From a virus, in the IMG/VR virus record IMGVR_UViG_3300043568_000458, positions 1 through 32,526 of that record: a stretch of DNA of 32,526 bases. One strand, 5' to 3'. Below the pieces are notes generated by a model, which saw only the letters and a program-made list of their open reading frames with translations, did no database searches and was not told the origin of the DNA. The position numbers and the translations under genes are program-made. This document shows positions 1 through 7,706 of the stretch, piece by piece (within the stretch, counting starts at the first letter, position 1; the number at the start of each line of letters is the position of its first letter).

Positions 1-509
1 CGTTGATCCGCAGCCTTCATCGACAGAAACGGTTCTGTGTAAGTGTTTAAGGCCACAAGATGTTTAAACATGTCATGAGTCATACCAAATACATCTTCGA
101 TGGATTTTTGTGTTTCTCTACTGTCGCCTTGACTTTCATCTTGATCTAGATTTTCTTGTTCTCGTCCATTAACAGTAAACTTTAAAACGTTGGGCTTACG
201 ACCTCTTTCTATGTGATAGTCAACTCCATCCTTTTCAAAACTCATAGTAACCAACATGCCTTTGCCGTTGATTTTGTTTACAAGATTATCTTTCTTGATG
301 TTTGTCAGTGCATTGCCGTAGATGGCATAGCTGAGACCGTTGATAATAGTAGTTTTACCTGTGCCATTTCGAGCTCCACTGTCGTCGCCACCTAGGTCAA
401 GGTTTTCGCCTAAGACCAAAGTAAGTTGTCCGCGATCAAAATCAATAGCCTGTGTTTGTGCGCCCACACTCATGAAATTGCGCACGGTTAAATTTTTAAT
501 CTTAATCAT
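1..509 (-). CDS. 46: gp46-like recombination endonuclease subunit (SbcC/Rad50 family ATPase), 3' part cut off by window edge
   Basis: Read on the minus strand from the ATG at 509-507; 169 complete codons are visible and the gene runs off position 1. Seen: an N-terminal strand-loop with R9-N-F-M-S-V-G, a Walker A region ending R47-N-G-T-G-K-T-T54, and E101-R-G-R-K-P-N, all matching the Rad50/SbcC N-terminal ATPase lobe of T4 gp46. The coiled coil, zinc hook and Walker B lie outside the window. In T4 the gp46-gp47 complex resects DNA ends for recombination-dependent replication and host DNA breakdown. Its ATG overlaps the gp47 stop in an ATGA (509-506), so the pair is translationally coupled. 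A GGAG lies about 14 bases upstream inside gp47. Odd: about 11 extra residues, rich in G and D, precede the P-loop compared with T4, and the first P-loop glycine position is Ala46. Confidence 0.93.
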   Translation of the reverse strand, partial: MIKIKNLTVRNFMSVGAQTQAIDFDRGQLTLVLGENLDLGGDDSGARNGTGKTTIINGLSYAIYGNALTNIKKDNLVNKINGKGMLVTMSFEKDGVDYHIERGRKPNVLKFTVNGREQENLDQDESQGDSRETQKSIEDVFGMTHDMFKHLVALNTYTEPFLSMKAADQ

Positions 510-1516
510 AGGTCGTTGTATATCTCCAACAGCAGACTCTTTTCAAAGGTACCGCTGTCAATGGCGTTTATCTGATTCATCACAATGGTATCTACACTTT
601 CAAAATTAATATCGATGGGTGTTGAGTTGGCATCAACTTCAACTTTTTCCGGAATCAACATAAGCTCTCGCAGTTTGTACTGGGGCACAAATGTTTCTTT
701 GATGAAATTTGCTTCTTCAAAACTGAGAGGCAAGTCAATGGTCACACGACAGTGCATACGTTCTCGTAGCAATTGATCTGGCTTGTCAATAATTTGACTC
801 AGTTTATATGTTCTAAAGGTAGGCTGTCCGGGCCAAGACTTAAACTCAGGTGAGCCCCCCCACTCTAGCATCATCATACCACGATCATCGTCACCTGCAT
901 CTGCATAGTTGTGCGGAAAAGCATTACCAATGTAATGAATATTTCTACTGTGTTGACGTTTGTGAAAGTGCCCTGTAAACACATATTCCTGATTTACAAA
1001 ATGTCCAGATTGAATTGTGCCGTGATCAGGCATCTGTATCATGGCATTCATATAAAAGCTAGGCAATTCCAAATGTCCGAACATATATCTGCTTTTGATA
1101 TTAGGAATATCTCGCCACTCGTCAGCAACTAGCCAAGGCATAATAGTAACATCGCCTAGAGTTAGTGTTTCTCTAATTGGAATAATATTAGGAAACAGGC
1201 GCATAAACTCTACTGAGTTAATTTCACGCTTGTCTTTGTAGAACAGGTCGTGATTGCCTAGAATGAAATAGACTTTTTCAAAACTTTGACTTAACTTTTC
1301 TAAGTTGCTGACAGTATAGTTCATAGTACTAACATCTGTAGTGCTACGATTATGATGCCAGTCACCTAGAAAGATTGCAGTTTCGCAACCTTGTGCTTTT
1401 GCAGTATCACAAAACCAAGAAACAAAATCTTCGCAATCTTGATTATGTGTGCGACTGCCACCTTTTAGTCCAAAATGTATATCAGTAAAACAAGCTACTT
1501 TTTTAAATAGGTTCAT
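506..1516 (-). CDS. 47: gp47-like recombination endonuclease subunit (SbcD/Mre11 family metallophosphoesterase)
   Basis: This 336-residue protein carries the full calcineurin-type metallophosphoesterase motif set in order: D12-I-H14, G51-D-W-H54, G87-N-H-D90, G147-H-L-E and G182-H-F-H-K-R187. These Asp, His and Asn residues bind the two catalytic metals in Mre11/SbcD, so the nuclease site looks intact. Length matches T4 gp47 (about 340 aa). It would pair with the gp46 ATPase encoded directly downstream (4-bp ATGA overlap) to trim DNA ends during phage recombination and replication. The start at 1516 is supported by a perfect AAGGAG (minus strand, 1527-1522) six bases upstream. It follows the sigma gene with a 41-base gap that contains an extended -10-like sequence, so it may also have its own promoter. 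Confidence 0.95.
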   Translation of the reverse strand: MNLFKKVACFTDIHFGLKGGSRTHNQDCEDFVSWFCDTAKAQGCETAIFLGDWHHNRSTTDVSTMNYTVSNLEKLSQSFEKVYFILGNHDLFYKDKREINSVEFMRLFPNIIPIRETLTLGDVTIMPWLVADEWRDIPNIKSRYMFGHLELPSFYMNAMIQMPDHGTIQSGHFVNQEYVFTGHFHKRQHSRNIHYIGNAFPHNYADAGDDDRGMMMLEWGGSPEFKSWPGQPTFRTYKLSQIIDKPDQLLRERMHCRVTIDLPLSFEEANFIKETFVPQYKLRELMLIPEKVEVDANSTPIDINFESVDTIVMNQINAIDSGTFEKSLLLEIYNDL

Positions 1517-1531
1517 AGAATCTCCTTAGTT

Positions 1532-1540
1532 ATTGTAACA
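1532..1540 (-). promoter_or_regulatory. candidate extended -10 promoter for gp47-gp46
   Basis: The minus strand reads TGTTACAAT, fitting the extended -10 form TGnTAnnAT, 16 bases before the gp47 start and just ahead of its AAGGAG. No convincing -35 hexamer is visible, and the 41-base gap is AT-rich, so a chance match is possible. Confidence 0.3.
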
Positions 1541-1557
1541 TATATACAACAACTAGG

Positions 1558-2415
1558 TCAATCCCAATCACTACCATCCACTGAACTAGTACTCACTGCA
1601 CCGCTGACTCCGTTTCCGCTGTTCTGTCGAGTCCAACTTGGATTCATTCCATTCATTTCTAAAATATCATCTCGGATATTTTGATTGCGTTTTTCAATGT
1701 TGATGATCCTAACAAAACTGTTGGTAACAGCAGCAGTATAGTAGGCAAAAGGATTGTCCGATTTACTTTCATCGAACTGTAGGCCGATTTGAGTAAGCTG
1801 TAAGATGGCCTGCCCACGCATTTCGTCGTTGTAGGTATACCCTCTAACATTGCCACGAGTGGCATATCTTTCACAGAGTTTAATAAACATACGAGCTAGA
1901 TTGTTAGTCATTTGTCCATGTTCTTTGTTGAACTCGCCATCGAGTAATCCACCTTTCCAATGGCTTTTTCCCACGCAGATTAAATTATCGTTGTCATCAA
2001 ACTTCCAATGTTGGAATGGTGGAAAATTTACCTTGTCGTGACTGTCTGCGGTATTTTTCAAAGTCTTTTTACGACCTGGCGCTAGCGGAATATGATCAAA
2101 GGTCATTACACGAAATACCAAATCTTGCTTTTGTACCTTGCGATAGTCCACTTCGAATTCTTTAATGGATATTTTCTTACCACCTGCAATCACTGCTGCT
2201 TCGTGAGCCTGTTTTGCCATTTTTATAGCTCTATTTCTTTTGGCTTCTGCCACGGTTCTTACATTGATTTTTGCAAGATTAACAACAATAAGATCGTATT
2301 CGCTGTATTCGGGCAGAGTAAAACTACAGTAGGTATTTTTACTAAGATGTATTTCTCGGAGCAAATCCTTGTTGGTAAGGTATTTGATCTTGGGAGGCTG
2401 AGCAATGATAGTCAT
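1558..2415 (-). CDS. 55: gp55-like sigma factor for late transcription, with long N-terminal extension
   Basis: The 285-residue protein has the T4 gp55 signature in its second half, about residues 168-252: M-T-N-N-L-A-R-M-F-I-K-L, Y184-A-T-R-G, Y193-T-Y-N-D-E-M-R-G, G211-L-Q-F-D-E-S-K-S-D-N-P-F-A-Y-Y and N239-I-E-K-R-N-Q-N-I-R-D-D. This corresponds to the sigma region-2-like core that binds RNA polymerase and recognises the TATAAATA late promoter. T4 gp55 is 185 aa; here about 165 residues precede the core, including a Y12-L-T-N-K-D-L-L-R-E-I-H segment and a basic P113-G-R-K-K-T-L-K stretch. The C-terminal 30 residues are Gly/Ser-rich and end acidic. It heads a leftward cluster with gp47 and gp46, as in T4. 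Minus-strand AAAAGGAA sits about 9 bases before the ATG. Product identity is strong; the role of the extension is unknown. Confidence 0.88.
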   Translation of the reverse strand: MTIIAQPPKIKYLTNKDLLREIHLSKNTYCSFTLPEYSEYDLIVVNLAKINVRTVAEAKRNRAIKMAKQAHEAAVIAGGKKISIKEFEVDYRKVQKQDLVFRVMTFDHIPLAPGRKKTLKNTADSHDKVNFPPFQHWKFDDNDNLICVGKSHWKGGLLDGEFNKEHGQMTNNLARMFIKLCERYATRGNVRGYTYNDEMRGQAILQLTQIGLQFDESKSDNPFAYYTAAVTNSFVRIINIEKRNQNIRDDILEMNGMNPSWTRQNSGNGVSGAVSTSSVDGSDWD

Positions 2416-2438
2416 TAAATGTTATTCCTTTTAGTAAT

Positions 2439-2447
2439 ATAATAGCA
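2439..2447 (-). promoter_or_regulatory. candidate extended -10 promoter for the leftward gp55-gp47-gp46 cluster
   Basis: The minus strand of the divergent spacer reads TGCTATTAT (TGnTATTAT), 24 bases before the gp55 ATG and ahead of its AAAAGGAA. A TTGTCT lies too far upstream (22-bp spacing) to be a normal -35. Host sigma70-type or middle-type use is inferred. Confidence 0.35.
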
Positions 2448-2459
2448 CATTTTATAAAG

Positions 2460-2467
2460 AATAAATA
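2460..2467 (+). promoter_or_regulatory. candidate late promoter (AATAAATA) at the head of the baseplate operon
   Basis: AATAAATA matches seven of eight bases of the T4 late consensus TATAAATA and lies 19 bases before the ATG at 2487. Transcription would start near 2473, giving a leader of about 14 bases with only a weak CGGA as a ribosome site. It sits in the 71-bp divergent spacer and is the first such element of the rightward module. Confidence 0.5.
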
Positions 2468-2486
2468 GACAAAACGGATATTAATT

Positions 2487-3512
2487 ATGTCATTATCTAT
2501 AAACCCAATACAAAATCTTGCTTCAAAGATCGGCAGTGAGCTAGGCAATCTGGCCAATGCTGCAAATCAGTCTGCTGGCAATTTCAGTATGCCTAATTCA
2601 AGTCTTGCCAAACAAAGTTTAGATGCCACTGTAAATAGACTTAGTGGCGGATTTGGCAGCAACTTAAATGGCATTACTGGAAAATTAAATTCATCTGGTG
2701 TTAGTAATTTATCCGGAACTGTGCAAAATTTTGCACAAAACGGTTTATCATCTCTGTCAGATGCTGCCAGCAGTTTTGCCACAGCCGGAAAGAGCGTCAT
2801 TGACAATATTGCATCAGGAGGCAGTATTGCTGGACTGGCCACAGGATTGTTAAGCGGACCAGCACAACAAGCGGCTGCATTAGCAAATATAGGACTTGAT
2901 TTAATTAGTGCTGCCAGAGCAAAAAATATTCCCAGCACCGCCACGTTAGCACTAGGCGAAGAAGCTTCGATAGTGCAGGTATATCCCAGTAACGAAGGTG
3001 ATTGGCGTATAAAAATTGATTCAATGTTCGGACAAATTATTTTTCCAACAACACCCTCTTTCAGTCTATCAAATAAAGCAAACTACAACAATCAAGAACT
3101 AGTCCACGCAAATTTCCCTCATCCTGTGTATAAAAATAGTACTTCAGATGATATTAGTATTAGTGGAGAATTTCCAGTTGAAACTGAAGAAGATGCTGCT
3201 AATTGGCTGCGCACAATTGCTCTAGGTCGTGGGTTGACTAAGATGTTTTTTGGGAATAGTTCTCCGCAAGGAAATCCTCCTCCAATTTGTACCTTGTCTG
3301 GATATGGTGAAGTATTAGGATTTATTCCTGTGGTGATAAAATCTTTTCAGGTTGATTTTAAAGATGATGTTCACTACATACTTGCAGCAGGCGCATCCGT
3401 GCCTAGACTCAGTACTATACAAATCACTTGCCAGCCTGTGTACAGTAAAAGTTCTCAAAGAGGATTTAATCTTAGCGCATATGTTAATAACGGCGGCAGC
3501 ATTTCTTTCTAA
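2487..3512 (+). CDS. baseplate tail-tube cap protein, gp48-like
   Basis: A 341-residue protein with two parts. Residues 1-150 are rich in Ala, Ser, Gly and Asn with predicted amphipathic helices, including a very apolar stretch near 112-140. Residues 155-341 are a beta-rich domain with P189-T-T-P-S-F-S-L-S, F225-P-V-E-T-E-E-D-A-A-N-W-L and L243-G-R-G-L-T-K-M-F-F-G-like motifs. This layout, and the position just before gp53, fits the gp48 (or gp54) proteins that cap the baseplate hub and nucleate the tail tube. The C-terminal domain looks tube-protein-like. It is the first gene of the rightward operon, three bases from gp53. The start has a poor Shine-Dalgarno sequence. I cannot separate gp48 from gp54 by eye; a general tube-initiator role is more certain than the gene number. 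Confidence 0.6.
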   Translation: MSLSINPIQNLASKIGSELGNLANAANQSAGNFSMPNSSLAKQSLDATVNRLSGGFGSNLNGITGKLNSSGVSNLSGTVQNFAQNGLSSLSDAASSFATAGKSVIDNIASGGSIAGLATGLLSGPAQQAAALANIGLDLISAARAKNIPSTATLALGEEASIVQVYPSNEGDWRIKIDSMFGQIIFPTTPSFSLSNKANYNNQELVHANFPHPVYKNSTSDDISISGEFPVETEEDAANWLRTIALGRGLTKMFFGNSSPQGNPPPICTLSGYGEVLGFIPVVIKSFQVDFKDDVHYILAAGASVPRLSTIQITCQPVYSKSSQRGFNLSAYVNNGGSISF

Positions 3513-3515
3513 TAT

Positions 3516-3827
3516 ATGGAAATTTATAAAAAAACTAGTCCTTGGTACATAACCAAACAAAATACACTGTATTTGGAATTACTGACTCTACGGACGATTC
3601 CAATCTCTGATGATGATTTTAAATATGTTATTGAAAATCAATACAAGCATCGTCCGGATCTATTGGCATTTGATCTTTATCAAGATGCAAAATTGTGGTG
3701 GGTATTTGCACAAAGAAACAGATCAATACTAAAAGATCCTATCTACGATTTTTCGCCCGGAACTACAATTTTCTGTCCAGCTAAGGCCAATATTAATGCT
3801 GCGTTATCAACCACTGCTGGAAGTTAA
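3516..3827 (+). CDS. 53: gp53-like baseplate wedge subunit
   Basis: A 103-residue protein containing the family signature L-L-A-F-D-L-Y-Q-D-A-K-L-W-W-V-F-A-Q-R-N followed by L-K-D-P-I-Y-D-F-S-P-G-T-T-I, which is the LysM-like segment of gp53 (residues about 46-90). In T4, gp53 is the last wedge protein added and links neighbouring wedges into the baseplate ring. T4 gp53 is 196 aa; this is a compact form with the N-terminal extension missing, a form seen in marine relatives. It starts three bases after the previous stop; GGCGGC inside the upstream gene is the only purine-rich site, so coupling is likely. The next gene begins two bases after its stop. Confidence 0.85.
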   Translation: MEIYKKTSPWYITKQNTLYLELLTLRTIPISDDDFKYVIENQYKHRPDLLAFDLYQDAKLWWVFAQRNRSILKDPIYDFSPGTTIFCPAKANINAALSTTAGS

Positions 3828-3829
3828 TC

Positions 3830-5731
3830 ATGGCACTACCTAATATCTTAGAACAATTTGTTTCATACAATTGTTTGTTTACGTTTTCTTGTGCTAGTCC
3901 AGCTCAGCTAAATTCTCAATCTTATCGCAGCGGTCAGTTGCCAAATGTCATTGTATCAAGTGCAGGTCGAGATGGTGCTGCAAGAGTACAAACAGCCTAC
4001 GGTGCCCCTGAATATTTTATTGACAATCTTTCGATAACAAATTTTGTAGTTCCTACCAATGGCACAGGGTCGGGACCTTGGTCAAAACTTGAATTTGAAG
4101 TATTTGAACCTTACAGTATGGGACTATTTCTTCAGAGCTGTCAGGCAGCAGCGGTGAATTCCGGATACAAGAGTTATCTTGATAATGCTGCCTATGTGTT
4201 GAGATTGGAATTTGTAGGATGGACCGGACCAGGAGAGAGTATGACTGTAGGACCATTTAATTGGTTAGTAAAACTAATGAATGCAAATTTTACAGTCAAT
4301 GAAGCAGGCAGCACCTACAAGGTAGAATGTTTCCCCTACAATCATGTGGCATTATCTCAGCAGATGAACAAAGTTTTTAACGACGTAAAACTTGTGGGCA
4401 AAAACAGCAACGAAGTGCTAGTAGATCATCCTGAGTTTAGTTTAGTATCTTTTTTAAACAAGAGAGAAGATCAACTTGTAAAAGATCAGAAAAAAACCTA
4501 TCCGGACAAGTACAATATAGAATTTGTAGGAGATAATCCCTATGGCCGCAGTCCCGGTAATGATCTAGAATTTACACCAGAAAGCCAAGGCGGAACTGAA
4601 AAACCCAAACGTGCAGGAGACATCTACGACGAAGCCAGCGGAAAAATTATTAGGGGAAAAATGTCTATCAATCCTAAAGAAAAGTCTCTGCAATTTAGTC
4701 AAGATACCAGCATCACAAACATCATTGATCAGGTGATTCTCAGCACTAGAGAAGCTAGAGATCGAGCAACCAACGAAGCATTAATTGACGATCAAGGTAG
4801 AGTAACTTGGTGGAAAACCAACGTTGATGTAAAACTATTAGATCTTGATCCCAAACTTAAGGATTTTTCTAAAGAAATTACTTTTAGAGTGCAGCCTTAT
4901 AAAATACATCACAGTGCTTATCTATCGCCAGAAGCCACAAGTAAAGGAATAGCAGCCTGCAAAAGTGCCGCACAAAAAGAATACAACTATATATACACAG
5001 GTCTAAACACAGATATCATTAAATTCAACATTGAAATAAAAAATATGCTGTTTACAGCTATTGATCCTAACAAGGTTGAAGACTCGGGGGGTGTTGCTAA
5101 TAATTCTACAAACACATCTAGACCTAGCCCCACAATGACTAGTAAACAGGCACAAGGAGCCTCAGCTCCATCGGTAGGAGGAGGTGCTGCTTCTGCAAAA
5201 TTTGATATGGCCACGGGAAATATTCCGTTCAAAGGCGGGTCAGGTCAAACCAGTACCGAACAAAAAATCGCCAATGAATTTTATATGGCTTATCTTAACA
5301 GTGTAGGAAATCAAATAAATCTAGATTTAGAAATTTTAGGCGATCCCTATTTCCTTCCTGAAGTTGGATACAGTAATTTTCATAGTGACAGTGACGATCA
5401 AGTAACTGAAAATGGAACCATGAATCACGAAGCCACAGATATTTGGGTGGTGGTAAATTTTAGAACTCCTGCAGATCCAGATGCTGGAGGCGCGGCCGCT
5501 GCTGATCCCGGCGGTTATTATTTTCCTGAAGGACAAAGTCCCAGTCCGTTTAGTGGATTGTTTAAGGTTACAAAAGCAGAAGCTAGATTTAAAGGCAATT
5601 TATTCACACAGGTAATAGCAGGTTTTAGGATACCTGCTCAAGATCAAAGCGGCAGTGGAGATGTATTCCCAACAAAAACAGATAAACCAGAACGAGATAC
5701 CGGAACATATATAAACGCTCCGGGAGCATAA
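3830..5731 (+). CDS. baseplate hub-type structural protein (gp27-like position), function inferred
   Basis: A 633-residue protein that I do not recognise by strong motif. Residues 1-210 are beta-rich with aromatic segments (I67-D-N-L-S-I-T-N-F, F90-E-V-F-E-P-Y-S-M, W120-T-G-P-G-E-S); residues 225-340 are charged and probably helical; residues 421-465 form a Ser/Thr/Gly/Ala-rich linker; and about 468-600 form a second beta domain with L496-E-I-L-G-D-P-Y-F-L-P-E-V-G-Y. The L-x-I-x-G-D-P pattern recurs in hub proteins of contractile and other tails. It sits immediately before the gp5-like spike (one base apart), the place where T4-type hubs need a gp27-like adaptor, and no other gp27 candidate is present here. 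It may equally be another hub or wedge component. A GGAAG in the gp53 end serves as ribosome site. Confidence 0.5.
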   Translation: MALPNILEQFVSYNCLFTFSCASPAQLNSQSYRSGQLPNVIVSSAGRDGAARVQTAYGAPEYFIDNLSITNFVVPTNGTGSGPWSKLEFEVFEPYSMGLFLQSCQAAAVNSGYKSYLDNAAYVLRLEFVGWTGPGESMTVGPFNWLVKLMNANFTVNEAGSTYKVECFPYNHVALSQQMNKVFNDVKLVGKNSNEVLVDHPEFSLVSFLNKREDQLVKDQKKTYPDKYNIEFVGDNPYGRSPGNDLEFTPESQGGTEKPKRAGDIYDEASGKIIRGKMSINPKEKSLQFSQDTSITNIIDQVILSTREARDRATNEALIDDQGRVTWWKTNVDVKLLDLDPKLKDFSKEITFRVQPYKIHHSAYLSPEATSKGIAACKSAAQKEYNYIYTGLNTDIIKFNIEIKNMLFTAIDPNKVEDSGGVANNSTNTSRPSPTMTSKQAQGASAPSVGGGAASAKFDMATGNIPFKGGSGQTSTEQKIANEFYMAYLNSVGNQINLDLEILGDPYFLPEVGYSNFHSDSDDQVTENGTMNHEATDIWVVVNFRTPADPDAGGAAAADPGGYYFPEGQSPSPFSGLFKVTKAEARFKGNLFTQVIAGFRIPAQDQSGSGDVFPTKTDKPERDTGTYINAPGA

Positions 5732-5732
5732 T

Positions 5733-7214
5733 ATGATTGAAAAAAGAGAAGACCAACGAGAAAATTCACAAGGTAGTCTTACCGGTGCTCCTTATTTGGC
5801 TAAAATTATAGGGCATGCAGATCTGTTGTTTCAAGGCGGCCTTGAAGTTGTGCTTATTCGAGACTCTGGAAATCAAATAGGTAATGAAAGTCAAACCTAT
5901 TTTGTAAAATATGCCAGCCCGTTTTATGGATGTACACCTTTTGAGTTCACTGGACAAAATGTCACAGCAGATGATTCTCAGATGAGCTATGGATTCTGGG
6001 GTGTTCCTCCAGACACCGGCGTAACCGGCATTGTGCTTTTCATAGACGGAAAACCAGATCAGGGCTATTGGGTGGCAAATGTTCAAGATAAATTTCAAAA
6101 TCACATGGTCCCTGCTATTGGCGGAACCACTGCGTATAAAACAGACGAAGACTATCAGCAGGAGGAACATCCGCTACCTGTGGTTGAACATAATAGAAAA
6201 GCCAACGAAGGCGACAAAAATTTAGAAATTGATAAAATACCTAGAGCTGTGCATCCTATTGCTAGACGATTTAAAATTCAGGGACTAACTAGAGATGAAG
6301 TAAGGGGAACCAGTACTTCTACGTCAAGACGAGATGTGCCAAACATGGTGTTTGGAATGAGCAGTCCTGGTCCTGTAGATAGAAATGGCAAGAAAAAGTT
6401 TTTGGGAAATAGAGAAAGTCCAACACCAACACCAGTTCCGGTTCAAAGACTCGGAGGAACACATTTTGTTATGGATGACGGTGATGACAGATACTATAGA
6501 GAAACAAAGCCCACTGACGGAGCTCCTACCTATGTAAAAAATCCCGAAGGACTAAAAGATATTCCCTACAACGAACATTTTAGAATTAGGACTAGAACAG
6601 GACATCAATTGTTATTTCATAATTCTGAAGATTTGATTTATATCGGAAACAGCAGGGGCACAGCCTGGATTGAATTTACCAGCGACGGTAAAATTGACAT
6701 CTATGCCGAGGACAGTATTAATATTAGAACTAAACAAGATTTTAATTTTGTTGCTGATAGAGATTTTAATCTAGAAGTTGGCCGTAATTTTAACCTTAAA
6801 GTAAACGGAGAAATGCAAGTTGAAACTGGTGCAAACTACAATGTGATTGTAGGTACTAACGGTAAAATTACCGTTGGCGGAACCATGGATTTAAATGTAA
6901 CAGGTAGTTATAAAGAAACTGCCGCAGAAATTCATATGAACGGCCCAGTAGCAACAAAAGCGTTAAGATTAAAGACACACAGTCTACCAGACCTTCCAGC
7001 ACCCAACGAAGATGATGTAGACAGAACAGTTATAGTAAGAAGGATGCCCACAGCTGAACCGTATCCTTTCCACGAAAATCTAGATGCTACAAAAGTCAAA
7101 CCAGATCTAACAGATCGAGACGTTGACGGTCGATATGAAGGCGAAAGTGCTAGTATGCGAACACCACCTAGTGATTGGCGCAAATACAAAAAACCCAGTG
7201 ATACTCCGTTCTAA
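5733..7214 (+). CDS. 5: gp5-like baseplate hub spike (OB-fold plus beta-helix), no lysozyme domain seen
   Basis: A 493-residue protein. Residues about 18-130 look like the N-terminal OB fold of gp5/VgrG spikes (Y22-L-A-K-I-I-G-H-A-D, G86-V-P-P-D-T-G-V-T-G-I-V-L-F). Residues about 312-400 are short parallel strands repeating every eight or so residues (D-I-Y-A-E-D-S-I-N-I, N-F-V-A-D-R-D-F-N-L, E-V-G-R-N-F-N-L-K-V), typical of the trimeric beta-helix needle. In T4 gp5 a lysozyme domain lies between them; here residues 135-300 are polar and linker-like, with no E-8x-D-5x-T lysozyme pattern. About 90 residues follow the helix, ending P-S-D-T-P-F. GGGAG before the ATG lies in the preceding gene. 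The protein would form the membrane-piercing spike below the hub. Confidence 0.82.
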   Translation: MIEKREDQRENSQGSLTGAPYLAKIIGHADLLFQGGLEVVLIRDSGNQIGNESQTYFVKYASPFYGCTPFEFTGQNVTADDSQMSYGFWGVPPDTGVTGIVLFIDGKPDQGYWVANVQDKFQNHMVPAIGGTTAYKTDEDYQQEEHPLPVVEHNRKANEGDKNLEIDKIPRAVHPIARRFKIQGLTRDEVRGTSTSTSRRDVPNMVFGMSSPGPVDRNGKKKFLGNRESPTPTPVPVQRLGGTHFVMDDGDDRYYRETKPTDGAPTYVKNPEGLKDIPYNEHFRIRTRTGHQLLFHNSEDLIYIGNSRGTAWIEFTSDGKIDIYAEDSINIRTKQDFNFVADRDFNLEVGRNFNLKVNGEMQVETGANYNVIVGTNGKITVGGTMDLNVTGSYKETAAEIHMNGPVATKALRLKTHSLPDLPAPNEDDVDRTVIVRRMPTAEPYPFHENLDATKVKPDLTDRDVDGRYEGESASMRTPPSDWRKYKKPSDTPF

Positions 7215-7225
7215 GGAAATAAATT

Positions 7226-7660
7226 ATGGCAAAAATATATACCAACACAGTTATTGCAAAAAACAAAGCCAGTCTAGGAAATGCAAATTCAGGCAATTTT
7301 CGATACAGGGGATTTAGTTCTAAGGAATTTAAAAGAAACTACAAGTTGTACGATGCAGAATTGATCAAACAAGATCTCATCAACCATTTCTATATTAGAA
7401 AGGGTGAAAAATTAGAAAATCCTAAATTTGGAACTATTATCTGGGATACGCTATTTGAGAATTTTACCCCAGAAATAAAAGCAGCAATTGCTAAAGATGT
7501 TGAAGAAATTATTAATTTTGATAAACGTGTAAAAGTAAACTCAGTGTCTATAGATAGCACACAACAAGGCATACGCATAGAAGCAGAAATAGTGATACTA
7601 CCATTTGATATCACCGATACACTGCGTTTAGACTTTGATAGAGATAACACAATAACATAA
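7226..7660 (+). CDS. 25: gp25-like baseplate wedge protein (GPW/gp25 family)
   Basis: A 144-residue protein matching gp25, a small wedge protein at the heart of each wedge bound to gp6 and the first sheath ring. Seen: L-I-N-H-F-Y-I-R-K-G-E-K-L-E-N-P-K-F-G-T-I-I-W-D (residues about 52-75), the hallmark of the family, followed by the typical D-V-E-E-I-I helix and a C-terminal beta hairpin ending L-R-L-D-F. Length is close to T4 gp25 (132 aa). AAGGAAAT lies seven bases before the ATG. It precedes gp6, the order found throughout T4-like phages. Confidence 0.93.
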   Translation: MAKIYTNTVIAKNKASLGNANSGNFRYRGFSSKEFKRNYKLYDAELIKQDLINHFYIRKGEKLENPKFGTIIWDTLFENFTPEIKAAIAKDVEEIINFDKRVKVNSVSIDSTQQGIRIEAEIVILPFDITDTLRLDFDRDNTIT

Positions 7661-7680
7661 AATACGCATTTTATTTTTAC

Positions 7681-7688
7681 AATAAATA
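7681..7688 (+). promoter_or_regulatory. candidate late promoter (AATAAATA) upstream of gp6
   Basis: AATAAATA lies in the 46-base gap between gp25 and gp6. A start near 7694 would leave a leader of about 13 bases beginning just before the AGGGA at 7696-7700. The left half can also pair with TTTATT at 7670-7675 across a 5-base loop, but that stem is purely A/T. Confidence 0.5.
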
Positions 7689-7706
7689 TCAGTATAGGGA
7701 ACGAAA

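Noticed and set aside
2567-2944. Antisense open frames on the minus strand across the structural genes (for example 2567-2944, 9464-9865, 17346-17735, 27379-27855)
   Set aside because: They lie entirely within strongly supported plus-strand genes and show no recognisable domain. They are apparent shadows of codon composition.
5733-7214. Lysozyme domain in the gp5-like protein
   Set aside because: No E-8x-D-5x-T catalytic pattern or lysozyme-like core was found in residues 130-310.
7219-7225. AATAAAT directly before the gp25 start as a late promoter
   Set aside because: It ends in ATT rather than ATA and lies against the ATG, so transcription would begin inside the gene. It is more simply the AT-rich spacer after AAGGAAAT.
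7670-7686. TTTATT/AATAAA stem as a terminator after gp25
   Set aside because: It is a six-pair stem of only A and T without a following T-run, and it overlaps the late promoter candidate.
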